This document shows, in pieces, positions 35,824 through 43,588 of a DNA stretch of 64,000 bases (position 1 is the first letter of the stretch; every line of letters begins with the position of its first letter). Below the pieces are notes generated by a model, which ran no database searches, had not been told where the DNA came from, and saw nothing but the letters and a program-made list of their open reading frames with translations. The translations under genes and the position numbers were made by a program. Origin of the DNA: Stenotrophomonas sp. UBA2629 (GTDB lineage Bacteria > Pseudomonadota > Gammaproteobacteria > Xanthomonadales > Xanthomonadaceae); contig DEOB01000008.1 in NCBI GenBank assembly GCA_002359895.1, forward strand, positions 259,958 to 323,957. The letters run 5' to 3'.

Positions 35824-36885
35824 ATGAACGACTCCGCCGCCGCGCCTTCTCCTGAATTGATGGCCACGCCGTTGGTGTGGAGCGGTGCGGATGGCCGCAT
35901 TCTCGGCGCCAATCCCGCGTTCTGCCGCTGGCTGGGGGTGAGCGTGCGGCGCCTGTTGGGCCAGCCGCTGGCCTCGTTGGAAAGCCAGGGCGAGATGCTG
36001 GCAGACCGTCTTGCCACACCCAGCACCGCCGATACTGTGCGCCTGCCTCGGCTGGCGCTGGCGTTGCCCGGCGAGGCGCCGCGTTTTGCCGACGGTTGGC
36101 TCAGCGGCTTCCACGGTGACGGTTGGCTGTTGGAAGCGCACCCGGTGGATGAATTCCAGACCGCCGACCCGGCCCAGGTGTTGCCGGGCGCGTTCAGCGC
36201 TGCCCTCAAAGGGCTGGCGCATGAACTGCGCAATCCGCTGGCCGGGCTCAAAGGCGCCGCGCAGTTGTTGGCCCGGCGCGCGGCAGGCCGCGATGCCAGC
36301 GAGATGGAGTTGATTGAACTGATCGGCTCGGAGATCGAGCGCCTCAACACGCTGCTCGAACAACTGCTCTCGCCCGCACCACCGCGCCCGCATGCGCCGT
36401 TGAACGTGCATGCCGCGCTGGAGCGCGTGCTGCGTGTGGTCGAAAACGAATCTGGCTGGTCGGTGCGCCTGCTGCGTGACTACGACCCCAGCATTCCCGA
36501 GTTCCCCGGTGACACCGACCGTTTGACCCAAGCGCTGCTCAATCTTGTGCGTAACGCCATCCAGGCCGGTGCCACCAGCGTCACGCTGCGCACCCGCGTC
36601 GAACATGGCCAGCGCATCGCCGAGCAGCCGCACCCGCTGGTGCTGCGCCTGGAGGTGGCCGACGACGGCCGTGGCGTGCCCGAGGAACTGGCCGAACATC
36701 TGTTCCTGCCGCTGGTCAGTGGCCGTGCCGAAGGCACCGGGCTTGGGCTGGCCTTGGCCCAGCAGGTGGCACGCGAACACCGTGGCACGCTCAGCTACCG
36801 CTCGCGTCCAGGCCACACCGTGTTCACCGTGCTGTTACCGCTGCCGTTGACCGAAGAAGAAAACACCGAGGTGGGCGATGCGTGA
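35824..36885 (+). CDS. ntrB: Nitrogen regulation sensor histidine kinase NtrB
   Basis: A 353-aa cytoplasmic sensor kinase with an N-terminal PAS-like region (VWSGADGRILGANPAFCRWL), an H-box HELRNPL with phospho-acceptor His133, an N-box NLVRNAIQAGA, and GTGLGLALAQ at the G2 box. It would phosphorylate NtrC when nitrogen is short and be held in phosphatase mode by PII. The ATG at 35824 is chosen over a much longer in-frame extension, which runs across the amidase gene. The stop overlaps the ntrC start by eight bases, implying coupled translation. Confidence 0.93.
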   Translation: MNDSAAAPSPELMATPLVWSGADGRILGANPAFCRWLGVSVRRLLGQPLASLESQGEMLADRLATPSTADTVRLPRLALALPGEAPRFADGWLSGFHGDGWLLEAHPVDEFQTADPAQVLPGAFSAALKGLAHELRNPLAGLKGAAQLLARRAAGRDASEMELIELIGSEIERLNTLLEQLLSPAPPRPHAPLNVHAALERVLRVVENESGWSVRLLRDYDPSIPEFPGDTDRLTQALLNLVRNAIQAGATSVTLRTRVEHGQRIAEQPHPLVLRLEVADDGRGVPEELAEHLFLPLVSGRAEGTGLGLALAQQVAREHRGTLSYRSRPGHTVFTVLLPLPLTEEENTEVGDA

Positions 36886-38320
36886 CTCCTCGCAACAGGC
36901 GGCCACGGTATGGGTGGTGGATGACGACCGCTCGGTGCGCTTTGTGCTCACCACCGCGCTGCGCGATGCCGGCTATACCGTCGAAGGCTTCGACAGTGCC
37001 GCCGCCGCGCTGGAGGCCATGACGCAACGGCCAGTGCCGGACTTGTTGTTCACCGACGTACGCATGCCCGGTGACGGCGGGCTGGTGTTGCTGGACAAAC
37101 TCAAGGCCGCGCATCCGCAGCTGCCGGTGATCGTGATGTCGGCCTATACCGATGTCGCGAGCACGGCCGGTGCCTTCCGTGGTGGCGCGCATGAATTTCT
37201 ATCCAAACCGTTCGATCTGGACGATGCGGTGGAACTGGCGCGGCGTGCTTTGCCGGAGGTCGATGCAGCGCCTTTGCCGGAAGCCGTTGCGCCGGCCATC
37301 AAAGCCGACGAACGCGCGCCGCAGCTGATCGGCGACACCCCGGCCATGCGCGCGCTGTTCCGTGGCATCGGCCGGCTGGCGCAGGCGCCGCTGTCGGTGC
37401 TGATCAACGGCGAAACCGGCACCGGCAAAGAGCTGGTCGCCAACGCGTTGCACCGCGAATCGCCGCGTGCAAAAGGCCCCTTCGTCGCGCTCAATACCGC
37501 CGCCATCCCGGCCGAACTGCTGGAAAGCGAACTGTTTGGCCACGAGGCCGGGGCTTTCACCGGCGCGACCAAGCGTCACATCGGTCGTTTTGAACAGGCT
37601 GACGGCGGCACCTTGTTTCTGGATGAAATCGGCGACATGCCGCTGGCGCTGCAGACGCGCCTGTTGCGCGTGCTGGCCGAAGGCGAGTTCTTCCGTGTGG
37701 GCGGGCGTGAGTTGATCCGCGTTGACGTGCGCGTGGTGGCCGCCACCCATCAGGATCTGGAAACCCTGGTGGAGCAGGGCGGTTTTCGCGCGGACCTGCT
37801 ACATCGTTTGGATATGGTGCGGCTGTGGCTGCCGCCGCTGCGCGAGCGCCTGGGCGATGTGCCGCAGCTGGCCGACACCTTTCTGGTCAACGCCGCACGT
37901 CGCTTGGACATGCCGGCCAAACGGTTGTCCACAGCCGCCGTGCAGGCGCTGCGCGAGCACGCATGGCCCGGCAATGTGCGCGAGCTGGAAAACGTGTGCT
38001 GGCGCCTGGCTGCATTGGCCGTGGCCGACACCATCTCCGCCGAAGACGTGCGTGCTGCATTGGCACGTGGTGGGCGCGGATCACGTCCAACTCCAGCCGT
38101 GTCACCGGAGCAGTGGGACCGTGCCCTGGCCGACTGGGCACGCCAGCGTCTGGCCGAAGGGGCACATGGCCTGCATGCGCAGGCACGCGAGCGCCTGGAT
38201 GCGGTGCTGCTGGAAGCGGCGCTGGCCTTCACCGATGGTCATCGTGCCGATGCCGCCGCACGGCTGGGGCTGGGCCGCAACACGATTACCCGCAAGCTCG
38301 GGCCGGGGCGTCGTCGCTGA
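36878..38320 (+). CDS. ntrC: Nitrogen regulation response regulator NtrC
   Basis: A 480-aa sigma-54 activator: receiver domain with phospho-Asp60 in LLFTDVRMPG, AAA+ domain with Walker A GETGTGKE, the sigma-54-contact loop GAFTGA and Walker B GGTLFLDEIGDM, and a Fis-type HTH at the C-terminus (ADAAARLGLGRNTITRKL). It should bind the GCACY-N5-GGTGC sites upstream of glnA and at ntrB seen in this window. Confidence 0.95.
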   Translation: MRDSSQQAATVWVVDDDRSVRFVLTTALRDAGYTVEGFDSAAAALEAMTQRPVPDLLFTDVRMPGDGGLVLLDKLKAAHPQLPVIVMSAYTDVASTAGAFRGGAHEFLSKPFDLDDAVELARRALPEVDAAPLPEAVAPAIKADERAPQLIGDTPAMRALFRGIGRLAQAPLSVLINGETGTGKELVANALHRESPRAKGPFVALNTAAIPAELLESELFGHEAGAFTGATKRHIGRFEQADGGTLFLDEIGDMPLALQTRLLRVLAEGEFFRVGGRELIRVDVRVVAATHQDLETLVEQGGFRADLLHRLDMVRLWLPPLRERLGDVPQLADTFLVNAARRLDMPAKRLSTAAVQALREHAWPGNVRELENVCWRLAALAVADTISAEDVRAALARGGRGSRPTPAVSPEQWDRALADWARQRLAEGAHGLHAQARERLDAVLLEAALAFTDGHRADAAARLGLGRNTITRKLGPGRRR

Positions 38321-38481
38321 GCCATGCCCGCGCGTGCTGCCTGCGGCAGACGCACTGTTTCCAGGTCGCGGCCCGCTCTCGACCGCGTGGCGGCAAACAG
38401 GCATCTTTACCCGGACCTGACCAGCAACACCGCAACAGCCGTCCGTTCTCCGTGCACGGCATGTCTTTGAAGGAGTTACCC

Positions 38482-39051
38482 ATGCGCCAGAGCCTTTATC
38501 TGATCACCGCCGCCGGCACCTTGCTGCTTGCCGCCTGCGGCAGCCGCCCGCCGGCCAAACCCACAGCGCCGCCCCCGTCGCCTGCGGTCAGCACGGCGCG
38601 CATGGCCGAAGCCAATCTGTCGCCGGCCTCGGCGAGCTTGGTCAGCGGCCGCTTGGCGTTGGTGCCTGAGGCCGGCGGTGTCCACATCACTGGAGTGATC
38701 GGTGGCCTGCCGCGCGGCCAGCAAGCCGCTTTCCATGTGCATGAAAAAGGCGATTGCAGTGCGGTGGATGCGAGCAGCGCCGGTGGCCATTTCAACCCGA
38801 CCACACAGGCGCATGGCCGCGCCGGTACCGCTGCGCATCATGCCGGCGACATGGACAACCTGATGGCCAATGCCGAGGGCGTGGCGAATGTGGATGTCCA
38901 TCTTCGGGGCGTCACACTTGGCGGTGGCGCGGCCAATGACGTTGCCGGGCGCGCGTTGGTAGTGCACGCTGCAGCGGATGATTACCGTAGCCAACCCGCC
39001 GGAAATGCCGGCGCACGAGTAGCCTGTGCGGTAATCCGCGTCGTGCGCTGA
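38482..39051 (+). CDS. sodC: Cu/Zn superoxide dismutase lipoprotein (first of a tandem pair)
   Basis: A 189-aa Cu/Zn superoxide dismutase. Metal-ligand sequence is seen in FHVHEKGDCS, GGHFNPTTQAHG, HHAGDMDN and VVHAAADDY, with GNAGARVACAVI at the C-terminus. The N-terminus has lipobox LLLAACGS, so it is a periplasmic or outer-membrane lipoprotein that removes external superoxide. The ATG at 38482 has an AAGGAG site seven bases upstream. The next gene encodes a second SodC, also a lipoprotein. Confidence 0.9.
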   Translation: MRQSLYLITAAGTLLLAACGSRPPAKPTAPPPSPAVSTARMAEANLSPASASLVSGRLALVPEAGGVHITGVIGGLPRGQQAAFHVHEKGDCSAVDASSAGGHFNPTTQAHGRAGTAAHHAGDMDNLMANAEGVANVDVHLRGVTLGGGAANDVAGRALVVHAAADDYRSQPAGNAGARVACAVIRVVR

Positions 39052-39095
39052 ATGCGCTCATTGTCCTGATTCACCCCATTCAAGGGAGCAAGACC

Positions 39096-39713
39096 ATGCG
39101 ATTGATCCACACCACGCTTTTCCTGGCCGGCGCGCTGGCACTGAGTGCCTGCAAGCAGGGCGGTGAGCCTGACGCCGCACCGGCTGATGCCGCCGCCGGC
39201 AGCACCCCGGCCACCGCGCCGGCCACCGACCCGGCTGCACCGCCGGCGATGGACAAGCCCGTTGCCACGGCGCAGCTGCAGCCCACCCAGGACAGCACCG
39301 TCAAGGGTGCCATCCGCTTCAGCGTCGTTGACGGCCAACTGCGCGCCACCGGCGACATCAGCGGTCTGAAGCCGGACAGCGAGCACGGTTTCCACATTCA
39401 CGAAAAGGGCGACTGCAGCGCGCCGGACGGCACCAGCGCCGGCGGCCACTTCAACCCGGGCAGCAGCGAACACGGCAGCATCGACGCCACCGCCCATCAC
39501 GGCGGCGACATGCCCAACATCAAGGCCGATGCGCAGGGCAACGCCCGCATTGATGGCCCGGTGGCCAGCAACGTCAACGTCGGCAAGGGTGATGCGTTCG
39601 ACATCGTCGGCCGTGGCCTGATTGTCCATGCCGATCCGGACGACTACAAGACCCAGCCCACCGGCAATGCCGGCGCGCGTCTGGCCTGTGCGGTGATCAA
39701 CAAGGCCGAATGA
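39096..39713 (+). CDS. sodC: Cu/Zn superoxide dismutase lipoprotein (second of a tandem pair)
   Basis: A 205-aa Cu/Zn superoxide dismutase, 44 bp after the first. Ligand regions are FHIHEKGDCSAPDG, GGHFNPGSSEHG, HHGGDMPNI and IVHADPDDY. The N-terminus ALSACKQGG carries a lipobox, followed by a Pro/Ala/Thr-rich linker of about 40 residues that the first copy lacks in this length. A strong bidirectional terminator follows. Both copies keep their active-site residues, so neither looks decayed. Confidence 0.9.
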   Translation: MRLIHTTLFLAGALALSACKQGGEPDAAPADAAAGSTPATAPATDPAAPPAMDKPVATAQLQPTQDSTVKGAIRFSVVDGQLRATGDISGLKPDSEHGFHIHEKGDCSAPDGTSAGGHFNPGSSEHGSIDATAHHGGDMPNIKADAQGNARIDGPVASNVNVGKGDAFDIVGRGLIVHADPDDYKTQPTGNAGARLACAVINKAE

Positions 39714-39800
39714 CGTCCGGGCCAGCAGCGCCTTCCTTTGCTATCGGCAAGGGCGGGCTTTGACGTGTCACCCGTGTTCATGTGCGGGGCAGATGCAAAG

Positions 39801-39826
39801 AAAAAGGCCGCGAAAGCGGCCTTTTT
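39801..39826. terminator. Bidirectional terminator between sodC and the convergent gene
   Basis: AAAAAGGCCGC-GAAA-GCGGCCTTTTT: an 11-bp perfect stem with a GAAA loop, with A-run and T-run so it can work on both strands. It separates the forward sodC pair from the reverse-strand gene ending at 39846. Confidence 0.9.
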
Positions 39827-39845
39827 CGTGTGCTGCGGGGTGCGC

Positions 39846-40733
39846 TCAGTGCGCCAGAATCGCACGGGCATCCTGCCCGGCATGCACATGCACATACAGC
39901 ACGTCCACGCCGTGGGCTTCCAGCACGGCGGCCATCTGCCGCTGCCGCATCAGGTATTGCTCGTACACGCGCTGCAGGCGGTCGCAGTCGTTGTTGTCGT
40001 GCGCGTAGTGCGAGCACCAGCCGGCCGGGTCGAACAACGCCATGCGCGCTTCGCCACCGACATAGCGCAGCAACGGCTCGGGCGGCGCCTCCAGCCATTG
40101 CTCCTGGCCGGGCGCGAACATGGCCGTTTCCAACAGTGGCCACAAGGCCGCCAGGCCTTGGTTGTCGTACTGCATGGCCATCATCGCGGCCAGGTCATTG
40201 AGGGTGAAGTAACGCGCGTGCTCGATCTGCGCGCCAAACGCGTTCTGCGCCAGCATGGCGGTGTCCGGTTGTGCCATGCCATTGGCCAGCAGCACGTCTT
40301 CCAGCGCGTCGCGGGCTTCCTGCAGCAGGCCGGCATCGCTGCCAGTGAGCACGAACGGCACCACCCGCAGGCCGCCGCCGGTCAGGCTGGCATCGGCCTG
40401 CAGTGGCAGTGGTACATCGCCATTCATGTCGGCGCCAAAGGCCAGCAGGCGTGGACCCTGATTGCGGCCAGGCGCGCGCATCTGCAACTCTTCCAGGCGG
40501 CGGTGGATGGGCCAGCCCGGGCGCAATACCTCCGCCGGGTCGAAATGCGCAGCGGCCAATACCAGGTCCAGGCTGCTGACCTGCGGCACCAGTTTTGCCA
40601 GGTCACGGCCCACCAGTGCGGCCAGCTCGCCGGCTTGGTCCGAGGGCAATGCAGCCTTGTTCGGTTGCTGGCCACCGGCCAGTTCCAGAGCCATCAGGCC
40701 CAAAGCATTCATGTCAGGTGTGGAATTGCTCAT
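39846..40733 (-). CDS. Conserved-looking hypothetical protein
   Basis: A 295-aa soluble protein with no signal peptide. It starts MSNSTPDMNALGLMALELAG; the middle has SSLDLVLAAAHFDPAEVLRP and later VVPFVLTGSDAGLL and DALEDVLLANGMA; the C-terminus has Tyr- and His-rich stretches. No family was recognised. The ATG at 40733 is chosen over upstream in-frame starts that would run into the leader of the divergent thiolase gene. Confidence 0.65.
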   Translation of the reverse strand: MSNSTPDMNALGLMALELAGGQQPNKAALPSDQAGELAALVGRDLAKLVPQVSSLDLVLAAAHFDPAEVLRPGWPIHRRLEELQMRAPGRNQGPRLLAFGADMNGDVPLPLQADASLTGGGLRVVPFVLTGSDAGLLQEARDALEDVLLANGMAQPDTAMLAQNAFGAQIEHARYFTLNDLAAMMAMQYDNQGLAALWPLLETAMFAPGQEQWLEAPPEPLLRYVGGEARMALFDPAGWCSHYAHDNNDCDRLQRVYEQYLMRQRQMAAVLEAHGVDVLYVHVHAGQDARAILAH

Positions 40734-40821
40734 GGTTCGCGGTTGGCCCATCACGGCCTCGAAGCTACACTCAACACCATTATGCCTGCTATCGCCTGCA
40801 GGCCACATCGCACTCAACTTC

Positions 40822-42117
40822 ATGTCAGGTACCCGCATGCCCAGCGCTCGTCCCGTCGCCATCCTTGGTGGTGTACGCATCCCGTTCTGCCGCCAGAACA
40901 CCGCTTATTCGGATGTTGGCAACCTCGGCATGTCGGTACGTACGCTTGGCGCGCTGGTTGAACGGTTTGGCCTGCACGGCCAACAGCTGGGCGAAGTGGC
41001 GATGGGTGCGGTGATCAAACACCCCAGCGACTGGAATCTGGGCCGCGAAGCGACGTTGTCGTCGGGCCTGTCACCGCTGACGCCGGGCATCACCCTGCAA
41101 CGTGCCTGTGGTACGTCGCTGGACAGCATCATCACCGTGGCCAACAAGATCGCGCTGGGCCAGATTGAATCGGGCATTGGCGGCGGTTCGGACACCACCT
41201 CCGACGTGCCGATCGTCTACGGCAAGAAGCTGCGCGCGCGCCTGTTGGCAGCCAACCGCGCCAAGAGCACCGGCGACAAGCTGCGCGCGCTGACCAAGGG
41301 CTTCAAGTTCTCCGAACTCAAGCCCGAGTTCCCGGGCGTGGCCGAGCCGCGTACCGGCAAGAGCATGGGCGACCACTGCGAGGACATGGCCAAGGAATGG
41401 AACATCTCGCGTGAAGCGCAGGACGAATGGGCGGTGTCCTCGCACAAGAAGCTGGCTGCTGCGTATGAACGCGGTTTCTTCAACGACCTGATCGCGCCGT
41501 TCCGCGGTGTGGAGCGTGACAACATCCTGCGCCCGGACACCTCGCTGGAAAAACTGGCCACGCTCAAGCCGGCCTTCGACAAGGTCTCCGGCCGTGGCAC
41601 GCTCACTGCTGCCAACTCCACCCCGCTGACCGACGGTGCCGCTGCGGTGCTGCTGGCCAGCGAGGAATGGGCGCGCGCCCACGGCCAAGAGCCGCTGGCC
41701 TACCTGCGCGATTCGCAGGTGTCGGCAGTGGACTTCGTACACGGCGAAGGCCTGCTGATGGCACCGACCATCGCCGTGCCGGAAATGCTCAAGCGCAATG
41801 GGCTGACGCTGCAGGATTTCGACATCTACGAAATCCACGAAGCCTTCGCCGCGCAGGTGCTGTGCACCCTGCGTGCGTGGGAGAGTGAGGATTACTGCCG
41901 CAATCGTTTGGGGCTGGATGCGCCGCTGGGCAGCATCGATCCGCAGAAGATCAACCCGCTGGGTTCGTCGCTGGGCACCGGACATCCGTTCGCCGCTACC
42001 GGTGCGCGCATCATCGGTACCGTGGCCAAAGAACTGGCCGCACGCGGCGGTGGTCGCGCGCTGGTGTCCATCTGCACCGCCGGCGGCATGGGCGTCGTGG
42101 CCATCGTCGAGCGCTGA
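40822..42117 (+). CDS. Acetyl-CoA C-acyltransferase (thiolase), FadI-like
   Basis: A 431-aa thiolase that would cleave 3-ketoacyl-CoA in beta-oxidation or make acetoacetyl-CoA. Conserved motifs are present: the nucleophile Cys in QRACGTSLDS, GLLMAPTIAVPEM, NPLGSSLGTGHPFAATGARI and the second Cys in SICTAGGMG. Start is ATG at 40822 (MSGTRMPS) or ATG at 40837 (MPSARPVA); neither has a clear ribosome-binding site. Length favours the anaerobic FadI type over FadA. A TTCG-loop terminator follows. Confidence 0.85.
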   Translation: MSGTRMPSARPVAILGGVRIPFCRQNTAYSDVGNLGMSVRTLGALVERFGLHGQQLGEVAMGAVIKHPSDWNLGREATLSSGLSPLTPGITLQRACGTSLDSIITVANKIALGQIESGIGGGSDTTSDVPIVYGKKLRARLLAANRAKSTGDKLRALTKGFKFSELKPEFPGVAEPRTGKSMGDHCEDMAKEWNISREAQDEWAVSSHKKLAAAYERGFFNDLIAPFRGVERDNILRPDTSLEKLATLKPAFDKVSGRGTLTAANSTPLTDGAAAVLLASEEWARAHGQEPLAYLRDSQVSAVDFVHGEGLLMAPTIAVPEMLKRNGLTLQDFDIYEIHEAFAAQVLCTLRAWESEDYCRNRLGLDAPLGSIDPQKINPLGSSLGTGHPFAATGARIIGTVAKELAARGGGRALVSICTAGGMGVVAIVER

Positions 42118-42267
42118 CCGCCGCACGGGCCAAGCCTGTCGCCATGGCCGGGCAGTGCACCTGCAAAGCATGCTTGGCAGGCGTGGCTGGAAATGCAGGC
42201 GTCAGGTAAGGCACTCCTGCTTTCCCGGACGACACCGTGGTGACGGTGCCTGATGTCATCAATCAAG

Positions 42268-42294
42268 CAGCCCGCTTCGGCGGGTTGTTTTCGT
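42268..42294 (+). terminator. Intrinsic terminator after the thiolase gene
   Basis: An 8-bp stem (CAGCCCGC / GCGGGTTG, one G-U pair) with a TTCG tetraloop, followed by TTTTCGTTTG. Confidence 0.75.
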
Positions 42295-42739
42295 TTGTGC
42301 CTTGCTGAGCCCCGGCGCGCACAAGATGCGCATCGCAACTGAAAAAACACGTTGCTGCCCGCCTTGATGGCCGAGGACGCATCCAGATACTGGCGCCCGT
42401 TAGTCCGGCTGTGTGTTCGCCGGGTTGCGGGTAGGTGGCGTCGGCACGGTCATGTCTGGGTCAGGCATGCGCGACGAATGCGTCCGCTGAAGCTGTAGCG
42501 ACGACTGCAGAGGCCGGGGCCGCTCTGAACAGCTATCTCGGCCTTATCGGCGCACGCGTGGACAGGGTGCCGCGACGGCACAGAGCCCGCGGTTCCACTG
42601 AGTTTGAATGCACGCTGTAACGCGCCATGGCGCCATCACTGTTGGTGGTTTCTGTACCCATGTGGCGCGCCAGCCCGATGTGAGTATTGGTGTTGATGGC
42701 TGGCACGCCAGCCGCGCTCACCTCACGGAGATGAAGCCG
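42295..42739. other. Intergenic region upstream of the first SDR gene
   Basis: No gene is supported between the thiolase terminator and the SDR start. Weak frames here have non-coding-like composition. The last 120 bases contain small palindromes (GGCGCGCC at 42664-42671; TGGCTGGCACGCCAGCC near 42696-42712) that could be regulatory, and the GGAG ribosome-binding site of the SDR gene. Confidence 0.5.
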
Positions 42740-43510
42740 ATGCAGATCAAAGGAAAAGTCGCGGTGGTTACTGGCGGAGCGTCGGGGCTGGGCTTGGCAA
42801 CGGTGGAGGCGCTGTTGGAAAAAGGCGCGAACGTGGTGATCTTCGATGTCAATGCCGACCAGGCCAACGCAGTAGTGGAGCGGCTTGGCAGCCATTGCCG
42901 GGCATTGGTTGTCGATGTCACCGACGAGCGGAGTGTGCAGTCCGCGCTGCAGCAGGTGCTTACGATGTTTGGCGGCCTGCATATCTGCATCAACTGCGCA
43001 GGTGTGGTGACGATCACCCGGCTCATCAGTGACCAGGGCATCCACTCCCTTGAACTGATGGAGCGGATACTCAGGATCAACGTCATCGGCACGTTCAACG
43101 TGGTGCGGTTGGCGGCAGAGCTGATGCGCAGCAATGCACCCAGTGCTGGGCAGGGCGAGCGCGGTGTGATCGTCAATACCGCATCGGTGTCCGCCTATGA
43201 AGGCCAAGCCGGGCAGGTGGCCTATGCAGGCTCCAAGGGCGCGGTGGCTGCGATGACGTTGCCGATGGCGCGTGACCTGGGTCCGTTCGGCATCCGCGTG
43301 AATGCGATTGCGCCGGGCCCGTTCAATACCCCATTGCTGCAGACCATGCCGGATGAAATCAGATCGGCGTTGATTGACACGATTCCATTCCCCAAAAGGC
43401 TGGGGGAGTCGGATGACTTTGCGTTTCTCTCGGTACATCTGGTTGAAAACAGCTACATGAACGGAGAAACGGTCCGTCTTGATGGAGCCATTCGACTGCA
43501 GCCTGAGTAG
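42740..43510 (+). CDS. Short-chain dehydrogenase/reductase (first of two paralogues)
   Basis: A 256-aa NAD(P)-dependent SDR with a Rossmann motif TGGASGLGLATVE near the N-terminus, NCAGVVT, and catalytic Ser...Tyr...Lys in NTASVSAYEG...YAGSKGA. It resembles the 17beta-HSD10 / 3-hydroxyacyl-CoA dehydrogenase group. The ATG at 42740 is nine bases after CGGAG; an ATG at 42731 would touch that site. The gene at 46497-47267 encodes a near-identical protein of equal length, and a PQQ dehydrogenase gene lies between them. Confidence 0.85.
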   Translation: MQIKGKVAVVTGGASGLGLATVEALLEKGANVVIFDVNADQANAVVERLGSHCRALVVDVTDERSVQSALQQVLTMFGGLHICINCAGVVTITRLISDQGIHSLELMERILRINVIGTFNVVRLAAELMRSNAPSAGQGERGVIVNTASVSAYEGQAGQVAYAGSKGAVAAMTLPMARDLGPFGIRVNAIAPGPFNTPLLQTMPDEIRSALIDTIPFPKRLGESDDFAFLSVHLVENSYMNGETVRLDGAIRLQPE

Positions 43511-43588
43511 ACACCGGGTTTCATGCCGGCCCACTGCGTGGGCGTATCGAAGCCACATCGCATTGCCACTGAACTGGATCAATCCCCC

